Assembly (NCBI RefSeq): GCF_017315985.1
Contig: NZ_JAFLVR010000070.1
Coordinates: 1-64,000 of the forward strand
Source: Candidatus Enterococcus murrayae
Lineage (GTDB): Bacteria; Bacillota; Bacilli; Lactobacillales; Enterococcaceae
Length of the DNA stretch: 64,000 nt
Reading direction: 5' to 3'
The notes under the pieces were generated by a model. The model was not told where the DNA came from, searched no databases, and saw only the letters and a program-made list of their open reading frames with translations. The translations under genes and the position numbers were made by a program. Shown one piece after another: positions 9,549-16,628 of the stretch. The number at the start of each line of letters is the position of its first letter. Within the stretch, counting starts at the first letter, position 1.

Positions 9549-10022
9549 TTATAGCAACCCTTCAATTGCTTGTGATCCCTGATCTGGAATGACATGAATC
9601 TTCATTTTTACATTTTTGGCAACAATATTTCTGAAGGTTTCTTTTTCTTCCTCCGACGCCGAAATATTTTTATAAAATGTTTTTCGATCTTTTCTAGCAC
9701 CCATCCCGCCAATAATGATCTCATCAAACATCACACCATTTTCAATCAGCTGCCAATAGGTCTGAGGCTCTTTTGCCAAAACAATGATCCTGTGACCATC
9801 TGGAATAGCTGTTAATAATTTTGCGCCATCCTCAACGCCAAAAATAGATAATTTGATCCCATTAGGCACCGCCATCGACATGATTGATTTGGTGAATTCA
9901 TCTCCTGCCGTCGCATCATCCACAATGACGATGTGGTTTCCTCCTGTAAATTGCAGCCAGGCAGTCATTACCTGTCCATGGATCAAACGATCATCAATTC
10001 TTGCTAAAACGATTTCTCCCAT
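9549..10022 (-). CDS. PTS mannose-family EIIB component
   Basis: A 157-residue cytosolic phosphocarrier. The N-terminal ARIDDRLIHGQV motif contains the phosphorylated histidine (His15), and the fold elements ITGG and IIIGGMGAR are typical. It passes phosphate from EIIA to the incoming sugar at EIIC/EIID. EIIA and EIIB are separate proteins here, unlike the fused E. coli ManX. The ATG has an AGGAG site. About 200 bases of intergenic DNA separate it from EIIA, holding a long inverted repeat (10087-10215). Confidence 0.94.
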   Translation of the reverse strand: MGEIVLARIDDRLIHGQVMTAWLQFTGGNHIVIVDDATAGDEFTKSIMSMAVPNGIKLSIFGVEDGAKLLTAIPDGHRIIVLAKEPQTYWQLIENGVMFDEIIIGGMGARKDRKTFYKNISASEEEKETFRNIVAKNVKMKIHVIPDQGSQAIEGLL

Positions 10023-10086
10023 GTGTAAACACTCCTATTCTTTTTTGTCTGAATTTTTCTAACATAAATTCTATGGATCGTTATTC

Positions 10087-10215
10087 GTAGGCGATTCCTC
10101 TAAGCTGCTTTCGCTGATACGAAATGTTAAATTCACCAATCGGCTCCACTTTCGTTTTTCTAGGTAAATACCCGAAAGCTGGATCGGCTTGCAGAAAGAG
10201 GAATCCGCAGCCTAC
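10087..10215. repeat. Long imperfect inverted repeat between EIIA and EIIB genes
   Basis: The outer left arm begins GTAGGCGATTCCTCT and the right arm, read in reverse complement, begins GTAGGCTGCGGATTCCTCT; both continue into CTGC. Inner segments also pair: CGAAAGTGGAGCCGATT against CGAAAGCTGGATCGGCT. The 129-base unit can therefore fold into one long hairpin within the operon mRNA. It could be a palindromic intergenic repeat or a processing and stability element that sets different EIIA and EIIB levels. One minus-strand frame is open through it but has no start codon. Confidence 0.55.
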
Positions 10216-10223
10216 TCTTCTTT

Positions 10224-10655
10224 TTATTTGTTCGAACTTTCTTTCATTCTTGCCATTTCCTCTAAAAATTCCTTGATGCCATCTTTTCCAGCAGACATCG
10301 CTGCTTGATACATTGTTTCTAGGTCTGCTCCGATCATTCGTTGATTAAAAGCTTCGATGAGCATTGGCAAATTGACCCCCGAAATCAGCCGATAGCTGTG
10401 ATCCTTCAATTTGTTAAAGCATAGCGCCGCTTGGTTATAAGGACTTGCTGAAAATAAATCAACTAACACTAAAACGCCGTCGCCTTTATCTAACTGACAA
10501 ATCCCGCTTTGAATCTTTTCGCTAAATTCGACAATATCATCACCGTGCTTTAAGCCTAATGTTTGATAGCCATCCTGCTCGCCCATGATCAGGCTTAAAC
10601 TGTCCATCAGCCCTGTTGCCATTTCCCCATGAGTAACGATCAGTATTCCTGTCAT
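10224..10655 (-). CDS. PTS mannose-family EIIA component
   Basis: A 143-residue cytosolic phosphocarrier that accepts phosphate from HPr. The N-terminus MTGILIVTHGEMATGL carries the phosphorylated His9. ATG at 10655 is chosen over an upstream in-frame start because GAGGTGG lies seven bases before it. The gene begins 38 bases after the dehydrogenase stop codon. DhaM in this window shares the same fold (His10), but the EIIB, EIIC and EIID neighbours show this copy serves sugar uptake. Confidence 0.93.
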   Translation of the reverse strand: MTGILIVTHGEMATGLMDSLSLIMGEQDGYQTLGLKHGDDIVEFSEKIQSGICQLDKGDGVLVLVDLFSASPYNQAALCFNKLKDHSYRLISGVNLPMLIEAFNQRMIGADLETMYQAAMSAGKDGIKEFLEEMARMKESSNK

Positions 10656-10693
10656 TGTTTCCACCTCGTTCCTTTTTCTTTGGTCGTTAGCAT

Positions 10694-11767
10694 TTACCAA
10701 TGGAAATGCATGACTGTTTTATTCCAGCCTGGATTTTCTACGAATTTTTCCATGACCTTTCTGAAGTCTTCTCCTGTTGAAACCTCAACGATTTGTTCCG
10801 GCAATATCTTGCTTAAGGCCGCGCGATATTCCGGTTTTTTCATTCCCGCAACAACCGCTTCAAAGTCAAGTGTCGATGACCGGCTGCTTCCATGAGCAGT
10901 AATTCCTTTTTCTAAAATATCTCGTGTATCAATAGGGACCAACTCTTCTGTTACCCCCATAAAAATGATATCAGCCAATGAATCCGCAATTTCGATCGCT
11001 TGGTTCAAGGCACTTTCGCTGAATTTTCCTCCAGTACACTCGATCAGAACATCGAACTTCTCCTTTGATTCAGCAAAGTTATACGTCAAAACATTCTCCG
11101 TTCGAGCAAAGTCAAAATGCGCAAGCTTGTCATCTGCCGCTCCAAAAACAACGAATCGTTCTGCATCGACACCGTATAAATATTTCAGCATGACCGCAGT
11201 AAAATAGCCCACCGGTCCGTCACCAAAAAGTGCTACTCGCGTTTCTGGCTTCTTCAATTTGTCTTCTACATGACTGATCGCATGATGAGAAACAGAGGAC
11301 AACTCCGCCAATACAGCAATCTCATTCGGGATCTCAGCAGGTATCCGCACCAAGCATTCTTCAGGATGCACTAAACGACTTTGAGCCATTCCGTCGTAGC
11401 CGCTCCCTAAAAAGGCATTTCCCTTTGAATAATTTTCAGGGACATTCGGTTTTTGATCGATTTCGGGGTGTAAAATCTGTCCCGGTATATTAGGTACGAC
11501 CACCACACGGTCGCCTACTGAAAATTTATCTGAACGTGTTTCCCGTACAACGCCTATTCCCTCATGCAATAAGGCCATCGGTAATTTTTTCGCCAGGGCC
11601 TCTGGTCTGCGGAGCCCGGCAAAATATCTTAGATCCGCGTGACAGATACTTGCGTACGTTGGTTCAACCGCCACCCAATTTTCTGGGATCTCTCTTATTT
11701 TATGAACTTCTTCAATTGTCCCTGGTTCAACAAGACTAAAAACTCTTGATTCAACCGATTGTTCCAT
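10694..11767 (-). CDS. TarJ-like alcohol dehydrogenase (putative pentitol-5-phosphate dehydrogenase)
   Basis: A 357-residue medium-chain dehydrogenase. It resembles TarJ/Bcs1-type ribulose-5-phosphate reductases along its length: TYASICHADLRYFAGLRR, KLPMALLHEGIG, GDGPVGY (nucleotide binding), VLIECTGG, and HGSSRSSTLDF near the C-terminus. TarJ makes ribitol 5-phosphate for teichoic acid. Here the enzyme leads a PTS operon with no tarI neighbour, so the reverse reaction, oxidising an imported pentitol phosphate, is more likely. D-ribitol uptake through a mannose-type PTS is known in Lactobacillus casei. AGGAGG precedes the ATG. The precise substrate remains an inference. Confidence 0.8.
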   Translation of the reverse strand: MEQSVESRVFSLVEPGTIEEVHKIREIPENWVAVEPTYASICHADLRYFAGLRRPEALAKKLPMALLHEGIGVVRETRSDKFSVGDRVVVVPNIPGQILHPEIDQKPNVPENYSKGNAFLGSGYDGMAQSRLVHPEECLVRIPAEIPNEIAVLAELSSVSHHAISHVEDKLKKPETRVALFGDGPVGYFTAVMLKYLYGVDAERFVVFGAADDKLAHFDFARTENVLTYNFAESKEKFDVLIECTGGKFSESALNQAIEIADSLADIIFMGVTEELVPIDTRDILEKGITAHGSSRSSTLDFEAVVAGMKKPEYRAALSKILPEQIVEVSTGEDFRKVMEKFVENPGWNKTVMHFHW

Positions 11768-11792
11768 CTCATCTTCCTCCTCATTTTCAAGC

Positions 11793-11825
11793 GCTCGTTA
11801 ATACTCTTTATCGCTCGTTTACGAG
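11793..11825. promoter_or_regulatory. Candidate DeoR-type operator at the PTS promoter
   Basis: GCTCGTTAA (11793-11801) and GCTCGTTTA (11813-11821) are direct repeats 20 bases apart. The second forms the palindrome CTCGTTTACGAG (11814-11825), which overlaps the -10 and start region of the PTS promoter. The same motif recurs near the regulator's own promoter, as expected for an autoregulated local repressor. Confidence 0.55.
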
Positions 11826-11852
11826 TATAGCATCGCAAAACATATTTGTAAA
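11824..11852 (-). promoter_or_regulatory. Promoter of the dehydrogenase-PTS operon
   Basis: On the minus strand TTTACA and TATACT are separated by exactly 17 bases, about 57 bases upstream of the dehydrogenase ATG. A cre-like site covers the -35 and a palindrome covers the -10. Confidence 0.7.
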
Positions 11853-11860
11853 CGCTTTAT
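11846..11860. promoter_or_regulatory. Candidate cre (CcpA) site
   Basis: TTGTAAACGCTTTAT matches the cre consensus WTGNAANCGNWNNCW at all but one position. It overlaps the -35 of the PTS operon promoter, a position suited to carbon catabolite repression. Confidence 0.6.
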
Positions 11861-12015
11861 TTTTAAAATATCACTCACTTTCCTCTAATTCCGCGAAATA
11901 GAACAACTTTCAAACAAAATAAAAAACACTCCTTTACTCTAATTTGTGCTTTTTCTGTTTATTTCTCACGCCATACTATGGACGGCAAGTTTTTCTGAAG
12001 CATGAGCTCGAATAC

Positions 12016-12033
12016 GCTCGTTAATGCTCGTTG
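12016..12033. promoter_or_regulatory. Candidate operator upstream of the deoR-type gene
   Basis: GCTCGTTAA followed at once by TGCTCGTTG gives two near copies of the motif seen at the PTS promoter, ending 14 bases before the -35 of the regulator gene. Confidence 0.5.
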
Positions 12034-12047
12034 TGAAACAATATATA

Positions 12048-12076
12048 TTGACACTTCCGCTGATTTTCCATAGACT
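12048..12076 (+). promoter_or_regulatory. Promoter of the DeoR-family regulator
   Basis: A perfect TTGACA and TAGACT are separated by 17 bases, with the ATG about 70 bases downstream. Confidence 0.65.
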
Positions 12077-12148
12077 GAATGGTGATAGCACCTTTCATAA
12101 GTGATGATTGCACATAAATTTGCTTAGAAAGCGAGAGGGTGAAGTAAA

Positions 12149-12922
12149 ATGCTGACAGGCGAGCGAAGAATAAAATTATTAGAAGCAATTGAGAACAAAC
12201 AGTTTATTTCTGTTTCCCAACTATCTGAAATTTTTCAGGTGCACGAAACAACCATCAGAAGAGATCTAGACGAATTGGAATCACAAGGACTCGTAGTAAG
12301 AATTCATGGCGGGGTAGTTCCCGCGAGTATCAAAAATGATGAGCCCGTTTTTGAAGATCGCGCCACAGAGAATATGCTTGAAAAGACCCGTATCGGAAAG
12401 CATGCGGCTAAATATGTAAAAAGCGGTGAAGCCATCATTCTGGATTCAGGGACTACTACCTTGCAAATCGCAAAAACATTGAATGAGATGCCTCAGCTGC
12501 AAGACATAACGATCATCACCAATGACGTTAATATTGCCTCTGTTCTGCGTTCCAACCGGAATATTACGACCATCGTGACCGGAGGAACCCTTTTCCATGA
12601 CAGTTTTATGCTGAATGGACAGATCGCCAACGAGTCGCTGCAGCAGCTAAGTGTTGATAAGGCCTTTATCGCCACTCCAGCGCTCAATGTCGAAAAGGGA
12701 CTGACTCATTTTAACGAATTGTTGATTGCGACCAAAAAAAATATGATCGATGCGGCTGCCAAAAAAATCGTCGTAACAGATCATACGAAAATTGGTCGCC
12801 GCGCCTTATATACCTTCCTCCCCATTGATCAGATCGATTTGCTGATTACCGATAATCAAACGGATAAGAAGCTGATTGACGAGATGTATAAAAATGGGAT
12901 CCAACGAATAGAACACGTGTAA
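12149..12922 (+). CDS. DeoR-family transcriptional regulator
   Basis: A 257-residue regulator. The N-terminal helix-turn-helix has the family signature VSQLSEIFQVHETTIRRDL, followed by LVVRIHGG. The C-terminal DeoRC sensor domain has the ILDSGTTT phosphate-sugar loop, IITNDVNIA and IVTGG. Such proteins usually repress a sugar operon until a phosphorylated sugar binds. It is divergent from the dehydrogenase-PTS operon, and repeated GCTCGTTAA motifs flank both promoters, so it most likely controls that operon and itself. The effector would then be the phosphorylated PTS substrate. Confidence 0.93.
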   Translation: MLTGERRIKLLEAIENKQFISVSQLSEIFQVHETTIRRDLDELESQGLVVRIHGGVVPASIKNDEPVFEDRATENMLEKTRIGKHAAKYVKSGEAIILDSGTTTLQIAKTLNEMPQLQDITIITNDVNIASVLRSNRNITTIVTGGTLFHDSFMLNGQIANESLQQLSVDKAFIATPALNVEKGLTHFNELLIATKKNMIDAAAKKIVVTDHTKIGRRALYTFLPIDQIDLLITDNQTDKKLIDEMYKNGIQRIEHV

Positions 12923-12923
12923 C

Positions 12924-12973
12924 AAAAAGAACAGCCAACTTTGTATTTAGGTACAAAATTGGCTGTTCTTTTT
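12924..12973. terminator. Bidirectional terminator
   Basis: A long stem pairs AAAAAGAACAGCCAA with TTGGCTGTTCTTTTT, with T runs on both strands. It separates the converging deoR-type and Tag-like genes. Confidence 0.9.
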
Positions 12974-12987
12974 ATTTTTATATAGAA

Positions 12988-13503
12988 TTAATCCGTATTC
13001 CAGACACGATCCTGCATGATACCTGCTGCTTTAAGGAACATACAGGTAACGATCGGTCCAACAAAAGTAAATCCTCTTTTTTTCATATCCTTAGCGATTA
13101 CGGTAGCTTCCGGTAACGTATTAGGGACTTCATCCACCTGCTCATACTCATGAACGATTGGTACGCCGCCTACAAAATCCCAAAGATAATCAGCAAAGCT
13201 GTCATAGTCTTCAAGCAGTGTGACGATTGCTCGTGCATTTTGTACCACCGCTTTGATTTTTCGTCGATTGCGAATCATTTCTGGATCTTCTGCAATTCTT
13301 TCGATATCCTCTGGAAAGAAAGCTGCTACCTTGTAAAAATCCATCCCGCAAAAATTTTTCTCGAACACCTCACGCTTCCCCGCAGCTGCCTGCCAGCTTA
13401 ATCCGGCTTGAAAAACACCGACCGTCAGCAGCAGAAACAGCATTCGGTCATCACGCGTTGGTTTTCCCCATCGCTCGCTGTACCAGTATGACTTTTTCAC
13501 CAT
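12988..13503 (-). CDS. Divergent DNA-3-methyladenine glycosylase I (Tag)-family protein
   Basis: A 171-residue member of the Tag family, recognised by FQAGLSWQAAAGKREVFEKN, MIRNRRKIKAVVQNARA, YLWDFVGG and KKRGFTFVGPIV. Several features of classical Tag are missing. The N-terminal Cys and His and the C-terminal His/Cys that bind zinc in E. coli Tag are absent; the N-terminus reads SYWYSERWG and the C-terminus DRVWNTD. The active-site glutamate before QAGLSW is replaced (VGVF where Tag has LEGQ). The protein may have different or weak glycosylase activity. It converges on the deoR-type gene across a shared terminator. Confidence 0.8.
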   Translation of the reverse strand: MVKKSYWYSERWGKPTRDDRMLFLLLTVGVFQAGLSWQAAAGKREVFEKNFCGMDFYKVAAFFPEDIERIAEDPEMIRNRRKIKAVVQNARAIVTLLEDYDSFADYLWDFVGGVPIVHEYEQVDEVPNTLPEATVIAKDMKKRGFTFVGPIVTCMFLKAAGIMQDRVWNTD

Positions 13504-13533
13504 TCATGCACCGCCTTTGCTGCCTTCATCATA

Positions 13534-13561
13534 ACAAAAAAAGGCCGGCCTTTCAGCCGAC
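13534..13561 (-). terminator. Terminator of the VOC protein gene
   Basis: On the minus strand GTCGGCT pairs with GGCCGGC (including G-T pairs) around a GAAA loop, followed by seven T. It separates the VOC gene from the Tag-like gene. Confidence 0.7.
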
Positions 13562-13568
13562 ACTTCCT

Positions 13569-13925
13569 CTAAGCTTCTTTGTGACAAACAGCTTCAATAT
13601 TGTACCCATCCGGATCAAAAACAAATGCCCCATAGTAATTCTCATGATAATGCGGCCGTAATCCTGGCGCGCCATTATCTGCTCCGCCAGCCTTTATGGC
13701 TGCTTGATAAAACTGATCAACGGAGGCTCGTTCCTTTGCTCCAAATGCTAGATGAACCTTACTTGGTTCGTTTTTTACGATCCAGAGATCTCCACCATCG
13801 GCACCAAAGCATACGCCATGCGCCATCTCAATTTTCACCTGATACCCCAACGGCTTCAACGCTTCTTCATAAAAGGCTTTGCTTTTTGCTAAATCAGACA
13901 CACCGATACTCAAATGATCAATCAT
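13569..13925 (-). CDS. VOC (glyoxalase/dioxygenase) superfamily protein
   Basis: A 118-residue vicinal-oxygen-chelate protein with the usual two beta-alpha-beta-beta-beta modules. Probable metal ligands are the N-terminal His in MIDHLSIGV, the His in VHLAFGA and the Glu in YNIEAVCH. The motif FVFDPDGYNIEAV is typical of the glyoxalase/fosfomycin-resistance superfamily. ATG at 13925 is preferred to the upstream in-frame ATG because the AAGGGATGG site needs spacing. The small size and pattern match many uncharacterised lactone-lyase-like enzymes. The substrate is unknown. Confidence 0.85.
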   Translation of the reverse strand: MIDHLSIGVSDLAKSKAFYEEALKPLGYQVKIEMAHGVCFGADGGDLWIVKNEPSKVHLAFGAKERASVDQFYQAAIKAGGADNGAPGLRPHYHENYYGAFVFDPDGYNIEAVCHKEA

Positions 13926-14336
13926 ATATTGCACCATCCCTTCACTATATTACTCTCAGTATAGCGTAAAAAAAGAGCGCTACCAACCTGATTTTCTACG
14001 AATCAAATGAACACTATTAAGCCAGCTCTTCCTCCCTTTAATAGGTATCGTTACTTTCTCCTTAAAAATAACTATCCATATTTTGAACGGATCATAATTT
14101 TTTTGGTACAGGTAAGAGAACAACGAACATTTGAGGCTCCTAGCAAAGCTTTTTCAGTAAAAAAACGTTCAAATAGAACTATTTTTCATCAATTGATCAA
14201 TTATTCGCAGTCATTGACGAATTTTTAAAGTCAATCGATGCATGGTCTTAACATTCAGTGAATGTGGGCTATGCTAAAATCAACTTATAAATAACTTTTG
14301 TGAGAAATGAGATTTCTATAGAAAGGCGTGAAGCGC
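13926..14336. other. Intergenic region upstream of Mga-like regulator
   Basis: No gene supported. A 73-codon open frame at about 14007-14228 has no ribosome binding site and an unremarkable composition. The region has two palindromes: AATTGATCAATT near 14195 and the stronger 14251-14265 element just before a possible extended -10 (TGCTAAAAT). Confidence 0.5.
14251..14265. promoter_or_regulatory. Perfect palindrome, candidate operator
   Basis: ACATTCA-G-TGAATGT is a perfect 7-1-7 palindrome about 10 bases upstream of TGCTAAAAT, a possible extended -10 for the Mga-like gene. The position suits an activator or repressor site. Confidence 0.45.
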
Positions 14337-15803
14337 ATGTTTAGAGAACTGTTTTTGACCAATCAGCAGCAGAAAAAAATCCAGTTTTTCAAGCGGATGG
14401 AAGGGTATCCTGAAGGTGAGTATTCCGTCCACACCCTCAGTCATAAATTCGACTGCAATTATCAACCCTTTTTACAGATGCTGCGTGAGCTCAATGACAC
14501 CCTCATCGAGCTTAAGGAAAAACCGCTATTTATTCAAGCTTCAAAAATTTATTGGAAAAGCGACCCTGAACGGTCAAATCGATTTCTGATTTCCCAGGTT
14601 AGACATTCCGTTCCTTATCGCTTTATAGCGACCTCCTTATTCCAGCCCGAGAAAAAACTTTCAGACTTCAGCAAAGAAAATTACGTCAGCGAGTCCACGA
14701 CCTTACGCAGAATGCGGCCGCTGATCGATTATCTGACCGAATGCAATATCCAGCTCAATTTTTCAAAAATGACGCTGTCTGGTCACGAAGCCGTGATTCG
14801 CTTATTCTACATCAAAGCACTTTGGGCTGCTTCATTAGGAGAAGATTTAACAAAAGACGAGCTAGATTTTACTGCTGAAGATCATTTACTCAGAGAATTA
14901 TTGTCCCTGTTCCCTTTGCATCTTCATCCTAAATTGCTCCGCCTGATGCTGCTTGTCTGCCGCCTGCGAAATGAGCAAAAGAATTTTTTAAACGAGGCAC
15001 CCTTTGATGATTTGCTATTCTCACAAACAACTCCGCTGCTTGAACGCTATCTGTCCAATCTGCTAGAATCACCTGTGCAGATCAAACGAAATGTAGAATT
15101 TTTCAATTACCTATTCTATTACTATCCCTATTCGGTCAAAAAGGATGCCCATAAGCTCAATCCGTTAATGCTTTATTACGCGAAAAATGTGGAAGAACGC
15201 GATCCCTTATGCTTGGCTATCGACAGCTTTTATCGCTATTGTGCAAAAGAGCTGTTACAAAATCTATTAGACGAGCACGAAGAAAAAATATTATTGAATA
15301 ACATTGCTCGAACCTTTTTGGGCTACTCGATTCAAAAGAAAAAAATCCCGATGCTTTTTGAAACAGGCAATAAGGAACAGTTTCTGCAATCGGAGCTGTA
15401 TCGCGAGTTATATCCAGCTGTCAAAAAAGCGATCCAGAAATTAAGCCGCCGCAGAAAGCTCGAATGGCTGACGGCAGTCAATGAGTCGCTCTCAAGGACC
15501 TTGTGCTTGAACCTGCTGCCGCTTTTTAGCGCGAATAATGAAAAAATCCGTGTCGGGCTAGTTTCCATCCCCAACTATCTCTATTTACAGCATGTCGTTA
15601 AATTTCTGAACAATCTAAACTTCATAGAAATTGTTTTTCAGCCGCAGCCAGATGAACCGATCGATCTCTTTATTACGACATTCAAAGAACTGCTGCCGTC
15701 ACAAAATAGTGACTACTATCTAATCAATATCCTGAACGCCGATTATAAATCGGATCTTTTGCCGCGTTTGTTGGCGATCCAAAATAAGAAGAAATTTGCA
15801 TAA
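14337..15803 (+). CDS. Mga/AtxA-type transcriptional regulator
   Basis: A 488-residue regulator of the Mga/AtxA/PRD type. The N-terminal winged-helix segment (1-80) is followed by an Mga-type helix-turn-helix around KENYVSESTTLRRMRPLIDY. A helical PRD-like middle comes next, then a C-terminal EIIB-like fold (KIRVGLVSIPNYLYLQHVV). Relatives govern virulence and surface genes, for example EbpR for enterococcal pili, and may be tuned by PTS phosphorylation. ATG at 14337 is chosen because GAAAGG lies eight bases upstream of it; an in-frame GTG nine bases earlier is too close. It stands alone, so its targets are unknown; surface genes in this window are candidates by inference only. Confidence 0.85.
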   Translation: MFRELFLTNQQQKKIQFFKRMEGYPEGEYSVHTLSHKFDCNYQPFLQMLRELNDTLIELKEKPLFIQASKIYWKSDPERSNRFLISQVRHSVPYRFIATSLFQPEKKLSDFSKENYVSESTTLRRMRPLIDYLTECNIQLNFSKMTLSGHEAVIRLFYIKALWAASLGEDLTKDELDFTAEDHLLRELLSLFPLHLHPKLLRLMLLVCRLRNEQKNFLNEAPFDDLLFSQTTPLLERYLSNLLESPVQIKRNVEFFNYLFYYYPYSVKKDAHKLNPLMLYYAKNVEERDPLCLAIDSFYRYCAKELLQNLLDEHEEKILLNNIARTFLGYSIQKKKIPMLFETGNKEQFLQSELYRELYPAVKKAIQKLSRRRKLEWLTAVNESLSRTLCLNLLPLFSANNEKIRVGLVSIPNYLYLQHVVKFLNNLNFIEIVFQPQPDEPIDLFITTFKELLPSQNSDYYLINILNADYKSDLLPRLLAIQNKKKFA

Positions 15804-15846
15804 AAAGACGTCTGGCTCAATCTTCATTGAGCTCAGACGTTTTTTT
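15802..15846. terminator. Bidirectional terminator
   Basis: The stem pairs ACGTCTG-GCTCAAT with ATTGAGC-T-CAGACGT around CTTC, with A and T runs on either side. It serves the converging Mga-like and DUF975 genes. Confidence 0.9.
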
Positions 15847-16546
15847 AGATATTGGCTTGCAAATCTTCGTAGAAAGCCGCTTTAGTAGCCGAAATATAAG
15901 GGGCTACCCATAAGTAGGCGATCCCTAGGGTCAATGCAATGACAATGTACCAGCCGATAAACGTAAGGTCCAGCCAAAACAAGCGTCCCTTATGCCCATC
16001 CATCAAGCGACGACTGGCCGTAATCGTATCCAGTACTTTCGGCTTTTCACCCGTTTGCTGGATTTGATCATAATAGATAAAATAGCTTTGGGAATAAGCA
16101 TACGCTTTTACGATCCCAGGAATAATAAATAGAAATGTCCATAAAGTAGTAAAAATATTGGTAAGCAATGCTAATAGGATAACACCGCCGATAAACACGC
16201 CTTGAAACCCGCGAAACGCATCCTTCAATGGTTCAATATGAGTTCGTTCCCCTCTTATTAAATCCAAATACGTCCAAGAAATCCCACTCATAAACAGTGC
16301 GCTGATAATTGAAGAAACCAGACTCGTTCCCCCACCGCTCGCATTGTTTTGTTGATACTCTGAAACAGAAGAAATCATATTATCGCCTGATCCATGAATA
16401 AAGAACCAGATAACCCCTGATAATACGACAAAAAACAACACCGCTACCGTCAATAATGTCGGAATCAAGTTTAAGATGACGGCCTGTCCCCATTTTCCTC
16501 TCAGCGCATTCTTTGCCTCTGCCTTTAATTCAGCAGTCGTTTTCAT
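15845..16546 (-). CDS. DUF975 family membrane protein
   Basis: A 233-residue integral membrane protein of the DUF975 family, common in Firmicutes. The N-terminal MKTTAELKAEAKNALRGKWG is a family hallmark, followed by about five hydrophobic segments. The later motif YSQSYFIYYD and the segment containing SRRLMDGHKGRLFWLDL are also conserved. Its biochemical function is unknown. The start has an AAGGGG site. It is transcribed alone, converging on the Mga-like gene. Confidence 0.88.
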   Translation of the reverse strand: MKTTAELKAEAKNALRGKWGQAVILNLIPTLLTVAVLFFVVLSGVIWFFIHGSGDNMISSVSEYQQNNASGGGTSLVSSIISALFMSGISWTYLDLIRGERTHIEPLKDAFRGFQGVFIGGVILLALLTNIFTTLWTFLFIIPGIVKAYAYSQSYFIYYDQIQQTGEKPKVLDTITASRRLMDGHKGRLFWLDLTFIGWYIVIALTLGIAYLWVAPYISATKAAFYEDLQANI

Positions 16547-16628
16547 AACCCAATAACCCCTTTCTGTTCAATATTCTAATATATGGTGACTATTTTAGAA
16601 AGTCTTTTGAATAAACTTGTACAATTAC

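Larger units (their letters stand above)
11768..12148. other. Divergent control region of the PTS operon and deoR-type gene
   Basis: No gene seen. It carries a strong minus-strand promoter with an overlapping cre-like site, a plus-strand promoter for the regulator, and repeated GCTCGTTAA motifs next to both; each is listed separately. Confidence 0.7.

Noticed and set aside
10081-10250. Open minus-strand frame between EIIA and EIIB, ending in an RGIAYE-stop.
   Set aside because: It has no usable start codon or ribosome site and coincides with the inverted-repeat element, so a gene is not supported.
14007-14228. 73-codon plus-strand frame before the Mga-like gene.
   Set aside because: No ribosome binding site; it runs through palindromic, AT-rich promoter sequence.
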